From the IMG/VR virus record IMGVR_UViG_3300030419_004891, positions 1 through 22,567 of that record: a DNA stretch of 22,567 bases; one strand, 5' to 3'. Below are positions 1 to 9,470 of the stretch, piece after piece. A program made the translations under genes and the position numbers. The notes under the pieces are model-generated. The model did not search any database. It was not told the origin of the DNA and saw nothing but the letters and a program-made list of their open reading frames with translations. This DNA comes from a virus. Position 1 is the stretch's first letter; each line of letters opens with the position of its first letter.

Positions 1-1275
1 TGAAGCCAATCGCTACAGATCGTTCTCCAGAAACATCGGCATAGCCCCCCAAAGCAATAGCACCAAAAGCGTCTGATGTTGCTGATTGACCAATAGCCAT
101 TCCGAAATCCGCAGTAGTACCATCTCCCACTACAGCCGAGTTGCCTATAGCTATGGACTGACCATCATAAGCCTTAGCACTATATCCCAATGCCAGAGAA
201 TTATACCCCTCGGCACGGGAGTTGTGGCCAATAGCCATCGCCTGATTGGTATTGGTATAAGAACTTGTACCTATAGCTATGGTGCGTCTTCCATTCGCAG
301 TAGAACTCGTGCCAATAGCAATAGCATCGAAATCTCCACCCACAGCATAAGCGCTAGAACCTATAGCAATATCATAGGCATATGGATGATTAGTACCCAC
401 CACCGCATTATTACCAATACAAACATTGACACCACTCGTGCGGATATCGTAGACATTGAGGACGCCTGACGGTGTCATAGCGGCTACGTTTGTTCCAGCC
501 GAGTTTTGCCACTGCATCAAATCAGTTGTCTGGGCAGCAGACGCTATCTGGCGGAACTGTTGGCCATTTGGTAATGAGAGATGAGATCCAAACACGCCCG
601 ACAACATAACACTAGTCTGAGCAGAACCAGAAGCTACCACAAAATGCTTTTCGGGAGCAACTACCCCATAACCCAACCCTACAGCAAATTTACCAGCAGC
701 ATTTGCTTGATAACCAATTGCAACACTACCATATTGTGCAGCAGTTCTGGCACCATACAGACACGCCTGAGTAGAATCATATCCTGCTATGTACGCCCCT
801 TGAGTCCCTACTATAGTAGTCATGCTTGCTGTGGTGTTTGTAGCGACGTAGTTTACCTTCTGGCCTATTCCCACCGTGTCAGACCAAGCGCTCACTGCGT
901 ACTGATTGATACCTATCATGACGGCTCTTCGATCAGCGGGAGTGCCGCCAATATTTACAGTACTATCGTGAGCGTCTGCATTATTACCAATAGCAACGGA
1001 CTCGTATCCACCACCGGTGTTGTTGCCTATAACTACTCCATAGGTGCCCTGAGTGTTTGCACCTATAGCTACAAGACCATGGCTCGCAGTAGCTTTTGGG
1101 CCTATGGCTACACCACCATTCGACTGAACCCGCGCGCCTGATCCTATAGCAATACCGAGATCCGAAGTTACATTAGCAGATGTTCCGATAGCTATTGCGT
1201 CATCAGCACTAACATAAGCACCAGAGCCAATACTAACGGGGCCTAGATAATTAGCGTCACCACTGTTGGCGATAA
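1..1275 (-). repeat. Fibre mega-repeat unit C (partial)
   Basis: This third copy is cut by the left edge. It contains YadA-like repeats, a neck module at about 434-640, then further YadA-like repeats (AIALGGYADVSGERSVAIG) reaching the edge. Relative to unit B, the spacing between neck modules is 1695 bp rather than 1572 bp. That fits a different number of short repeats. Confidence 0.8.
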
Positions 1276-4200
1276 TTGTACCGCTCACTACAAGTACGCG
1301 GTCATTCGTAAACGCGGCGTTATTTTTGGCAAACAAGAATTGGGCATCTGCTCCAAAATTAGTTCCGTCAGAGTTATACTGAATCTGATGAATTGCACCA
1401 GCCGCCGAACCACCACCCACAGCAGAACCATTGAAACTCAGCGTTCCGCCGTCATTGTACAACGTGTTTGTTGTGACAGTAGGTGCATTACTCGCAAGGA
1501 CGATGCCAGAGTTACCTACGATAACACCCGTTGCCCGGACCATTGCGCCGTGACCCAATGCGTCAACCGTGTAAGTCGGAACGTTGCCACCAACGGCTAA
1601 TTTCTGGTCATTCGGGATGGCGGTGTAAGAGCCAAACACGCCCGAGATACCAACTTCAGCCGAAGTGTCACCCGATGCAATTACCCAACTCGTACCATGA
1701 GCCTGTGCTTCATAACCAATCGCCACGGACCTCTCTCCAAGAGCATCTGTGTAAGCACCAAGGGCGGTAGCATTTATTCCGGCAGCGGAGCTATCTTTAC
1801 CAAGAGCAATAGTGGTACTAGCACTTGCATTAGCACTTTTTCCTACGGCAATAGCAGCAAAACCACCAGCACTTGCACTGGCGCCAAATGCAGTCGCCTG
1901 ATCGTTGCCGCCGTTTGCGCCCCGCCCCACAACTGTACTCGACATGCCATTAGTGCTAGTACTAGTGCCTACTGCAACACAATATCCACCGCCACCACCT
2001 GCGGTAGTCGCACCACCTCCGATAGCCACATCACCTTGTCCCTGTGCTATTCCCAATAGGGCTATATTTCCACCGCCAACACCACCATAAACAACTTGAG
2101 CATTCGGGCCTAAGCAAACGCTGTGACCACTTGTGCGAATTTCATAAGCGTTGAGGATACCCGAGGGCGTCATCGAGGCGACGTTTGTTCCTGCCGAATT
2201 CTGCCACTGCATAAGATCAGTTGTCTGGGCGGCAGTAGCCATCTGTCTAAACTGTTGACCGTTGGGCATCGTAAGGTGCGTCTTCATAACACCTGACAGT
2301 AACACGTCAGTTAACGCAGAACCAGAAGCCACAACAAACCCGCCATCGGGAGCATGAGCGTAATTCCCTAGAGCCACAGCATGTTCACCTGCTTCTGACG
2401 AAGAACCAAGAGCGGTTCCACGATGTCCCGTTACTTCAGCATAATAACCTATCGCTGTAACGTCCTCTATATTAGTAGAAAGATGCTGCGCCCTATGGCC
2501 AATAGCTACGCTCCTCCTAACCCCGTTGGTATTGTTCCAACCAACCTGCTTGCCAATTGCAATACTGTTACTACCAGCGCGTGCTTGCACCCCTATAGCT
2601 ATAGCTTCCGTCTCGAAGTTTGTGGCCAGATATCCCATAGCCACACCGTTTTGATAAGATGTACACCCAATACCTATAGAAACAGAATTTGTTCCCCAGT
2701 AGTACTTACTTTGAGAGTCCTTACCAATAACAACATTGTTAGGCTGACCTGCGGATGCACCCTTACCAATAACAACATTATTGTCATATCCACCAATAGC
2801 TCCAGATCCAATAACAACCATACCCGGACGAGCAGCGTCGGCGGGATTAGTCACAATCGTACCGCTAACCATGAGAGTAACGTGGTTATCATTATCTCCC
2901 TTAATGCTCGACAGCACTTTGCCACCGGAACTCTTACTCTCAAAGTGAACTTTATTATCCACTATAGCAATACCAGAACCCGCAGTGAGAGAGCTGCCGC
3001 CAATCGCTGACCCGTTCCACTTCAAGTCAGAACCATCTCGGTAAAGCGTATAATCGGTTACCGCAGGAACGTTGTCTGACAAGACGACGCCAGAGTTACC
3101 TACGATAACACCCGTAGCTCGAACCATTGCGCCGTGACCCAATGCGTCAACCGTGTAAGTCGGAACGTTGCCGCCAACGGCGAGTTTCTGATCGTTCGGA
3201 ATCGCAGTGTAAGAGCCGAACACACCCGAAATACCGACTTCAGCCGAAGTGTCACCCGAAGCAATTACCCAGCTCGTACCATGAGCCTGCGCTCTCCAGC
3301 CAATCGCAACTGATCGCTCTCCAATAGCATCTGTATAACCACCAAGAGCAGTCGCACTCCAACCATCCGCAACTGCACCACCACCAATAGCAGTTGCTTG
3401 ATCAGCATTAGCTTTAGCTTCATTACCCATAGCCGTAGCCGTCGAATATTTAGCATCAGATCCATATCCAATAGCCACAGCTCCATAACCCTCAGCTTCC
3501 GCTTGAGATCCCACCGCCGTTGCTTGAGATGACGTAGCTTCTGAGTTGTTACCTATCGCTACAGTGCGTTGGTCGTTTGATTTTGCTGTATTGCCTATAG
3601 CAACTGCGCCAAACGACGCGCCAGCGGCTTCTGCATTCACACCTATGGCAACATCTAAGCTTCCTGTTTCCGCATTGTTTCCGATTGTCACAGAGGTACC
3701 GCTTGTGCGAATGTCGTAGACATTCAAGACACCTGACGGCGTCATAGCGGCTACATTTGTGCCAGCTGAGTTTTGCCACTGCATGAGGTCAGTTGTCTGC
3801 GCCGCCGTTGCCATCTGCCTAAACTGCTGTCCATTTGGCATCGTGAGATGCGTTTTCATAACACCCGACAGCAACACGTCTGTTTGTGCAGAACCAGAAG
3901 CTACAACAAAGTGACCATCGGGAGCAACAGCTTGGTGTCCAAGGGCAATTGCAAATTCACGAGCGACGGTCTTAAAACCAATAGCAACCGAGTGGCCACC
4001 ATGACCCGTAGTGGTATCATTAAATCCAGCCTCTTCACCAATAGCAATACTACGTGCCCCTATAGCGTCGGCCTTATAGCCAATAGCTATACCCTCGCTG
4101 GTTCTTGTTCTTGACTGGCCGCCTATCGCAACACCAGCAAACGCCGCTGAATTAACACCTTTACCAATTGCAATAGATTCATGCGCGGTCGCATTGGCTT

Positions 4201-7200
4201 CTGTCCCTATAGCTATCGCATATTGATCACTCGCCGTATTAGTCTGGCCTATTGCTATACCATTAGTATCGGAAACTATGGAATTTACACCTATAGCAAC
4301 GCCACGAGCAGCGGCACGAGTTTTAGATCCACCGCCATACGTGCCAGCGCCGATAGCAATGGCATTATCACCCGTCACATAAGTGCCAGAACCAATACTT
4401 ACCGGGCTGATGTAGGCGGCGTCACCACTACTCGCTATAATCGTACCACTAACCGCAAGGATATGACTATTCTTATGAACCCCACCTTGACCATCCGTAG
4501 TACGCCAGAAACCGGGATCAGCGCCAAAATTCGCCCCGTCCGCGTTATACTGAACCTGATAAATCGCGCCAGAGGCATTGGTAGTACTACTAGTAGCAGC
4601 TTCCCAATTGGGCACATTACCATTCATAGTCAGAACATGATTATCTGTACCCTTAGCCAGTCTCGTAAAAGTACTGCCATCATGGTAAAGTATGTCACCT
4701 TCGGCATTTGATCCAAAAGTAATATTAGATGTGTTGCCAGAGGCATAAGCCGCCACGCCAGATGCGGAATTAAGTGACAACGCTTCGCCTGAAGCATAAT
4801 TAGCGGTATTGGTGGCGGCAGTTATGTTAGTAGTATTGGTAGAAATGTTAGAAGCGTTAGTGGCGGTTAACCCGGAAGCATATGTCAACGACAGCGCTTG
4901 ACCCGAAGCGTAATTGGCGGTATTAGTAGCCGCTGTTATATTTGTAGTATTGGTTGAAATATTAGAGGCATTAGTGGCAGTTAAGCCAGAGGCATACGTC
5001 AACGATAGCGCCTGACCGGAAGCATAATTAGCAATACCAGAAACAGCAACAATATCACTAGCATTAGTGGTAATATTTGATGCGTTGGTGGCGGTTAGGC
5101 CAGAAGCATAAGTAAGCGACAGAGCTTCTCCAGAAGCATACTGAGCGGTCGGACTCGCCCCACCAGCACTAGCCAACTGAGTCCCATTAAAGTATAAAGT
5201 ACCCGCCACATTATAAAGCGTATTGTCAGTATCAGAAGGAGTACTGCTAGAAAGAACAACACCAGAATTTCCAACATTAACACCACTAGAATATAACCAA
5301 GAATCGAACTGATTAAGTCTACCGTTCTTAACACCACTAAATGATTTATTGGCGTCTAGTATTAGAGCCTTCGACGCTTCTGCGGTGCCATCAGTAGTAA
5401 CATTAACTTGACCAGATGCATACGCCGCCACGCCAGATACATATAAGTCATCATGAGCGTGACCAGATGCATAATGCGCAATGCCTGATACAGCAACTAT
5501 ATCACTAGCATTGGTAGTAATATTGGATGCGTTGGTAGCGGTCAATCCAGACGCATATGTTAATGACAAAGCTTCACCCGAAGCATAATTGGCCGTATTC
5601 GTGACCGCTGTTATGTTGGTTGTGTTAGTTGAAATATTCGACGTGTTGGTCGAAATGTTTGATGCGTTAGTAGCCGTTAGTCCAGAAGCATAAGTTAGCG
5701 ATAAAGCTTGGCCCGAGGCATAATTAGCTGTACTAGTAGCTGCCGTGATATTAGTAGTATTAGTCGAAATATTACTAGCGTTAGTGTTAATAGATGTTCG
5801 TAAAGCCCCAGAAGCCGTAACAATATCAGCAGCATTAGTTGCAATATTAGCAGCATTAGTCAGAGAATTACCAGAAGCATAAGCCGCAACACCTGAAGCA
5901 TAGTTAAGAGATTCAGCCTGTCCTGACCCATATACAGCAATACCAGAAACATAAACTAGCTGCGCAGTTGTTACATCGCCACCCCCTCCAGTAGCAGCTT
6001 CCCACGCAGGAACATTACCATCCATAGTAAGTACATGACTATCTGTACCCTTAGGAAGTCTTGTAAATGATGTACCATTATGATAAAGAATATCGCCCTC
6101 GGCATTTGAACCAAAAGCAATATTAGATGTATTACCAGAGGCGTATGCAGCAACACCAGAAACATATAGATCATCGTGCGCATGACCAGAAGCATAAGCA
6201 GCAATACCAGAAACTGCAACTATATCATCTTTATTTTCAATGGCTTGACCAGAGGCATAATTCGCTATATTGGTCGCAGATGTTATATTAGTCGTATTAG
6301 TGGAAATGTTCGATGTGTTGGTCGAAACATTCGACGTGTTAGTAGAGATGTTCGACGTGTTAGTACTAATATTAGAAGTGTTGGTTGCGATTGCTGTCTC
6401 GTTTTCAATCGCTTGGCCCGACGCATAAACAGCACGCCCAGAAACATAAACCATCTGAGCAGTCGTTACATCACCGATAGTAGATCCGTTGAATTTAAGC
6501 GTTCCACCATCATTGTATAAGGTGTTTGTGGTTACGGAGGGAGTATTACTTGCAAGAACAATACCAGAATTACCAACAATAACACCGCTAATCTGTGCCA
6601 TTCCCTGAACATCCAGATCATAAGCTGGCGATGTATTATTTCCTAACCCCACTCCTAATTTATTTCCAAATCCGATATTTACTCTATCATCATCTTCGTC
6701 AAGCAGTAACATCTGATTACCACCAACAACGAATCTTAATCTATCTTCAGCATCTGTTTCAATCCAAGTTCCCTTGTCTACCTCAAAGTATATTCTTTGG
6801 TCTTGATCTAAGTTTATGTCACCACCAGCGCCAACAACAATACCGGACGCTCCCACATGAATACCACTAGACTGTACCCACGCATCATGACCAACAACAT
6901 CTAACTTATAAGCAGGGGAACCTGTGCCAATACCCACTTTATCATTTGCGGCATCTGTTCTTATAAGGGTTTCATCATTATCCCCCTTTACTACAAAATC
7001 AATATCTGCCGCATTCTCATTAACTGTAACAGTGTCCGGGCTAGAGCCAGCAGATTCATCTAATGTGAGGAATGTTAAGTTACCAGCCACAAAGTCGAAT
7101 TGGTCGCCCCGAAGTCTGATGTAAGTATCGTTATCTCCATTATGATAAATATATTGATCCACATACATATTACCAAAAGTGGGAGTGCCACCAGTCACAA

Positions 7201-8803
7201 CACCTGACGCATAATTCGCAACACCTGATGCCACATTTAATGACGTAGCCTGTCCAGAAGAATATACAGCAATACCTGAAACATAATTTAACTGATCAGT
7301 AGTTACATCACCACTACCAACCTCACCAGAAGCATATACCGCAATACCTGAAACATAGTTTAGCTGCGCGGGAGTAACTGTACCACCACCACCAGCTAAA
7401 GGCGAACCATTCCAGTATAACCCACCACCAACGCTATATAATGTATTAGAGGTAACGGTAGGAGTACTATCGGTAACCTGTAGTCCCGCGCCACTAGCAA
7501 CCAAACCATTAGCAGAAACAATACCAGAATTACTTACACTTGCTAAAATACCATCAGAAGCGTTCACCCATTGAGTAAGATCAGCACTTTGAGCTGCTGC
7601 CGATTTGACAACAACACCCTTATCAGTAGCGGTATTAATACCCACATGAAACGTATCAGAAAGAGTAATATCAGCATTACCAATAGCCACTCTTTTACTA
7701 TCCATGTCACCTTTAATCAAGGTACCCATAGATGATGGAGAAGCATTTCCAATAAATAATAAATCATTACCAGTATTACTTTGCCCAGCAGATTTACCAA
7801 TATAAATACTGTCATTAGCTGTAGAGCTTTTTCCCGCCTCTTTACCAATACCAATAGATCTGGCAGCACCAGTAGAAGAATGACCAGCACCCCTACCAAC
7901 CCATGTTGAATCTACACCACCACCATTGTATCCCGCCTGATAACCAATAATTGTAGCATAGTTATCATTATATGAATTACCCGCTTCCATACCTACCGCA
8001 ACAGAATAACTACCAATACCAGAAGCCGCCTGATACCCCATAGCCACAAAACCAATTTCATAAGCATCAATACCTGCTTGATGTCCTATAGCTGTAGAAC
8101 AATGGCGCATTTTATGGCCAGCTTGATAGCCAACCGAAACAGCGTGATAAACCACAGAAGATGAACCAGCTGCAACCGGACCCGACTGATATCCAATATG
8201 AACATTTTGAGAACCGGTCTGATTTTTAACTGCCGCCTCAGTACCAATGATGACACTTTGATTTGCGCTCGTGACACCGCTACCAGCACCATGACCTATT
8301 AAAATATTACCATTATTAGATGGGCCAGTACTATCACCCACCAATAGACTCTTATTAGTAACATCAAATGAAAGTAAATGAGTAGAAGCGGGAGTTCCAC
8401 TAACATTCACATCATACAGTTCTGTAATTTTGGCATCTTTGATAATTGTCCCATTATCAAAAACTAAACCAGACGCGCCAACAATAGCTTGACTTTCCTG
8501 ATTTCGATAAACACTTTTTTCAGCAGGATAAGTAATAAATACCGTACCACTACCACCTAAGCTGATCTTATTGCCACTATTAGAGCTACCTAATATATAA
8601 TCACGCTCTAGATTACTAGAGCCATAGGTACCAATACCAACTTCCCATTTGTCATTTTCCTCAATGGTATAGTAGGTAATATCACCTGAGCTTAATACAG
8701 AACTAAATGTTTGAAATCCAACCGGACTTCCTGTAAAAGAAATACCCCCAGTACCTGTACTAGAAGTATTTTCCCTTACCCTATCAGCTACTTTAAGAGC
8801 CAT
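1..8803 (-). CDS. Giant phage fibre/adhesin with YadA-head-like repeats (partial, C-terminus off the left edge)
   Basis: ATG at 8803-8801 follows a GGGAG ribosome site. The frame reads without a stop to position 2, giving at least 2934 residues. Residues 1 to about 100 (MALKVADRVRENTSSTGTGG, ending near TYPAEKSVY) match the N-terminus seen in many aquatic-phage tail fibres, probably the virion-attachment end. Residues about 155-370 are a first block of YadA-like head repeats of about 15 residues (pattern S.AIG..A.A.G). Near 400-427 lies a TQWVNASDG-type segment. YASG/YVSG repeats follow, then two segments (about 541-571 and 665-715) of the NGDNDTYIRLRG / DEDDDRVNIG type. About 780-1350 is a long low-complexity stretch of YASG, ALSLTYASG and NTSNIST repeats. 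From about 1400 onward come YadA-like blocks alternating with neck modules. Such left-handed beta-roll and stalk repeats form trimers in YadA adhesins; trimeric receptor binding is inferred. No S74 chaperone-peptidase domain is visible; it could lie beyond the edge. Confidence 0.9.
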   Translation of the reverse strand, partial: MALKVADRVRENTSSTGTGGISFTGSPVGFQTFSSVLSSGDITYYTIEENDKWEVGIGTYGSSNLERDYILGSSNSGNKISLGGSGTVFITYPAEKSVYRNQESQAIVGASGLVFDNGTIIKDAKITELYDVNVSGTPASTHLLSFDVTNKSLLVGDSTGPSNNGNILIGHGAGSGVTSANQSVIIGTEAAVKNQTGSQNVHIGYQSGPVAAGSSSVVYHAVSVGYQAGHKMRHCSTAIGHQAGIDAYEIGFVAMGYQAASGIGSYSVAVGMEAGNSYNDNYATIIGYQAGYNGGGVDSTWVGRGAGHSSTGAARSIGIGKEAGKSSTANDSIYIGKSAGQSNTGNDLLFIGNASPSSMGTLIKGDMDSKRVAIGNADITLSDTFHVGINTATDKGVVVKSAAAQSADLTQWVNASDGILASVSNSGIVSANGLVASGAGLQVTDSTPTVTSNTLYSVGGGLYWNGSPLAGGGGTVTPAQLNYVSGIAVYASGEVGSGDVTTDQLNYVSGIAVYSSGQATSLNVASGVANYASGVVTGGTPTFGNMYVDQYIYHNGDNDTYIRLRGDQFDFVAGNLTFLTLDESAGSSPDTVTVNENAADIDFVVKGDNDETLIRTDAANDKVGIGTGSPAYKLDVVGHDAWVQSSGIHVGASGIVVGAGGDINLDQDQRIYFEVDKGTWIETDAEDRLRFVVGGNQMLLLDEDDDRVNIGFGNKLGVGLGNNTSPAYDLDVQGMAQISGVIVGNSGIVLASNTPSVTTNTLYNDGGTLKFNGSTIGDVTTAQMVYVSGRAVYASGQAIENETAIATNTSNISTNTSNISTNTSNVSTNTSNISTNTTNITSATNIANYASGQAIENKDDIVAVSGIAAYASGHAHDDLYVSGVAAYASGNTSNIAFGSNAEGDILYHNGTSFTRLPKGTDSHVLTMDGNVPAWEAATGGGGDVTTAQLVYVSGIAVYGSGQAESLNYASGVAAYASGNSLTNAANIATNAADIVTASGALRTSINTNASNISTNTTNITAATSTANYASGQALSLTYASGLTATNASNISTNTSNISTNTTNITAVTNTANYASGEALSLTYASGLTATNASNITTNASDIVAVSGIAHYASGHAHDDLYVSGVAAYASGQVNVTTDGTAEASKALILDANKSFSGVKNGRLNQFDSWLYSSGVNVGNSGVVLSSSTPSDTDNTLYNVAGTLYFNGTQLASAGGASPTAQYASGEALSLTYASGLTATNASNITTNASDIVAVSGIANYASGQALSLTYASGLTATNASNISTNTTNITAATNTANYASGQALSLTYASGLTATNASNISTNTTNITAATNTANYASGEALSLNSASGVAAYASGNTSNITFGSNAEGDILYHDGSTFTRLAKGTDNHVLTMNGNVPNWEAATSSTTNASGAIYQVQYNADGANFGADPGFWRTTDGQGGVHKNSHILAVSGTIIASSGDAAYISPVSIGSGTYVTGDNAIAIGAGTYGGGSKTRAAARGVAIGVNSIVSDTNGIAIGQTNTASDQYAIAIGTEANATAHESIAIGKGVNSAAFAGVAIGGQSRTRTSEGIAIGYKADAIGARSIAIGEEAGFNDTTTGHGGHSVAIGFKTVAREFAIALGHQAVAPDGHFVVASGSAQTDVLLSGVMKTHLTMPNGQQFRQMATAAQTTDLMQWQNSAGTNVAAMTPSGVLNVYDIRTSGTSVTIGNNAETGSLDVAIGVNAEAAGASFGAVAIGNTAKSNDQRTVAIGNNSEATSSQATAVGSQAEAEGYGAVAIGYGSDAKYSTATAMGNEAKANADQATAIGGGAVADGWSATALGGYTDAIGERSVAIGWRAQAHGTSWVIASGDTSAEVGISGVFGSYTAIPNDQKLAVGGNVPTYTVDALGHGAMVRATGVIVGNSGVVLSDNVPAVTDYTLYRDGSDLKWNGSAIGGSSLTAGSGIAIVDNKVHFESKSSGGKVLSSIKGDNDNHVTLMVSGTIVTNPADAARPGMVVIGSGAIGGYDNNVVIGKGASAGQPNNVVIGKDSQSKYYWGTNSVSIGIGCTSYQNGVAMGYLATNFETEAIAIGVQARAGSNSIAIGKQVGWNNTNGVRRSVAIGHRAQHLSTNIEDVTAIGYYAEVTGHRGTALGSSSEAGEHAVALGNYAHAPDGGFVVASGSALTDVLLSGVMKTHLTMPNGQQFRQMATAAQTTDLMQWQNSAGTNVASMTPSGILNAYEIRTSGHSVCLGPNAQVVYGGVGGGNIALLGIAQGQGDVAIGGGATTAGGGGGYCVAVGTSTSTNGMSSTVVGRGANGGNDQATAFGASASAGGFAAIAVGKSANASASTTIALGKDSSAAGINATALGAYTDALGERSVAIGYEAQAHGTSWVIASGDTSAEVGISGVFGSYTAIPNDQKLAVGGNVPTYTVDALGHGAMVRATGVIVGNSGIVLASNAPTVTTNTLYNDGGTLSFNGSAVGGGSAAGAIHQIQYNSDGTNFGADAQFLFAKNNAAFTNDRVLVVSGTIIANSGDANYLGPVSIGSGAYVSADDAIAIGTSANVTSDLGIAIGSGARVQSNGGVAIGPKATASHGLVAIGANTQGTYGVVIGNNTGGGYESVAIGNNADAHDSTVNIGGTPADRRAVMIGINQYAVSAWSDTVGIGQKVNYVATNTTASMTTIVGTQGAYIAGYDSTQACLYGARTAAQYGSVAIGYQANAAGKFAVGLGYGVVAPEKHFVVASGSAQTSVMLSGVFGSHLSLPNGQQFRQIASAAQTTDLMQWQNSAGTNVAAMTPSGVLNVYDIRTSGVNVCIGNNAVVGTNHPYAYDIAIGSSAYAVGGDFDAIAIGTSSTANGRRTIAIGTSSYTNTNQAMAIGHNSRAEGYNSLALGYSAKAYDGQSIAIGNSAVVGDGTTADFGMAIGQSATSDAFGAIALGGYADVSGERSVAIGF
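1276..2856 (-). repeat. Fibre mega-repeat unit B (about 1581 bp)
   Basis: This is the second copy of the unit, with the neck module at about 2129-2335 and the second conserved module at about 1496-1715. Its YadA-like stretch between the two modules is glycine-rich (GGVGGGN, TTAGGGGGY) and unlike the equivalent stretch of unit A. The scaffold is therefore conserved while the roll surface has diverged. Confidence 0.85.
2857..4440 (-). repeat. Fibre mega-repeat unit A (about 1584 bp)
   Basis: Unit boundaries are set by a recurring segment encoding VSGTI(I/V), seen on the plus strand as TCGTACC at 4441 and 2857 and TTGTACC at 1276. The spacings are 1584 and 1581 bp, both multiples of three. From N- to C-terminus the unit holds YadA-like repeats, a neck module (3701-3907), more YadA-like repeats, a second conserved module (about 3082-3300) and a linker. 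Copies differ in the number and sequence of the short repeats but keep the reading frame. Confidence 0.85.
4740..6470 (-). repeat. YASG / NTSNIST low-complexity repeat stalk within the fibre gene
   Basis: More than twenty imperfect repeats of YASG, YVSG, ALSLTYASGLTATN and (N/S)ISTNT(S/T)NI occur in one frame. Threonine, asparagine and serine dominate, with isoleucine or valine spaced as in heptad-like stalks. In the DNA this appears as repeated (cc/ca)agaagcata and ttagtagtatt blocks. The stretch probably forms an extended trimeric stalk between the N-terminal attachment region and the YadA-like heads. The structure is inferred; the repetition is directly visible. Confidence 0.75.
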
Positions 8804-8854
8804 GATCACTCCCACATATTAGGATTTATAGCTATAGTATATATCGCAAATCAG

Positions 8855-9142
8855 TTATGCGGCAGGACTAATATTGGGTGGAGTTGGTGAAGGAAGATGC
8901 TCTTTTTCTTTTTTAATTGCATGTGCTACCGTAACCTCTTTAATAAATTTACGAACCATACGATTTGCAAACTCATTAGGAGTTTCAGGATTTGGTATTT
9001 CTCTGGGGTTGTCGGGACCTTCCTCTTCACTGGGATCAAAGTCAGGATTCTCTACCATCTCTGAACGACCATAAGTCGAACACAAAGCGTTAATTACTCG
9101 TTCTACATCTTCATCAGCGATATCAATACAGAATTGCGCCAT
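8855..9142 (-). CDS. Small phage protein, probably virion-associated (95 aa)
   Basis: ATG at 9142 has an AAGGAG site 6 nt upstream. The protein has an acidic N-terminal half (IDIADEDVERVINALCSTYG, then a Pro/Glu/Asp-rich stretch near residues 35-57), a basic helix-like segment (FANRMVRKFIKEVTVAH, about 60-76) and a proline-rich tail. Small proteins of this general layout are common beside phage fibre and tail genes, but I cannot name a family with confidence. It lies 51 bp upstream of the giant fibre and 4 bp downstream of the 74-residue gene, so the three are probably co-transcribed. A structural or assembly role is inferred from position only. Confidence 0.8.
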   Translation of the reverse strand: MAQFCIDIADEDVERVINALCSTYGRSEMVENPDFDPSEEEGPDNPREIPNPETPNEFANRMVRKFIKEVTVAHAIKKEKEHLPSPTPPNISPAA

Positions 9143-9146
9143 AATA

Positions 9147-9371
9147 CTATCTCCTTAAACTATTTTCTATTAACGTATTAATGTTTAAACTAAATTGTTG
9201 TAACTGATTCATATTTAGCTCAAAATCTGCCGCCTTATTTATATTAAGAGGAAATGTTAAAAATGTTTTATTAAAATATAAAATAGGAGCCCCGCCCCCA
9301 AAGGGTTCAGTTCTAGCAGTATCATCATCTGCAAAAGGCGCTGCGGCGAATGGAGCACTACCAAAAGACAT
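9147..9371 (-). CDS. Small phage protein of unknown function (74 aa)
   Basis: ATG at 9371 is preceded by GCGGAGGG, a strong ribosome site. The N-terminus is rich in small residues and phenylalanine (MSFGSAPFAAAPFADDD), a style I associate with small proteins in phage structural clusters. The C-terminal half is hydrophobic and asparagine-rich (TFPLNINKAADFELNMNQL, QFSLNINTL), with two similar NIN-containing stretches. It is the first gene after the capsid-operon terminator and probably starts the fibre transcription unit. No enzymatic motif is seen and the function is unknown. Confidence 0.72.
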   Translation of the reverse strand: MSFGSAPFAAAPFADDDTARTEPFGGGAPILYFNKTFLTFPLNINKAADFELNMNQLQQFSLNINTLIENSLRR

Positions 9372-9413
9372 AATATACCCTCCGCTAATACATACACAAA
9401 AAAGCGTATATAA

Positions 9414-9445
9414 TAAAAAAGCTGCCCCAAAAAAAGGGACAGCTT
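9414..9445 (-). terminator. Intrinsic terminator after the major capsid gene
   Basis: On the minus strand, GCTGTCCC and GGGGCAGC form an 8-bp stem (one G-U pair), extended by AA/TT pairs. The loop is seven T residues, and a run of T residues follows. It sits 26 bp after the capsid stop codon and before the 74-residue gene. This is a classic rho-independent terminator. Confidence 0.88.
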
Positions 9446-9470
9446 CCTTAATGTAACGACAAAGGTTTGT

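Noticed and set aside
86-3486. Several plus- and minus-strand frames of 60-195 codons within the fibre region
   Set aside because: Their products are Ser/Thr/Arg/Asn-rich or Leu/Val-rich artefacts of the repeated fibre codons read in other frames or on the other strand, and the fibre frame is open throughout.
4740-6470. Possible CRISPR-like array of short direct repeats
   Set aside because: The repeats are imperfect, spaced by multiples of three and encode YASG/NTSN peptides in one frame; there are no unique spacers or cas genes.
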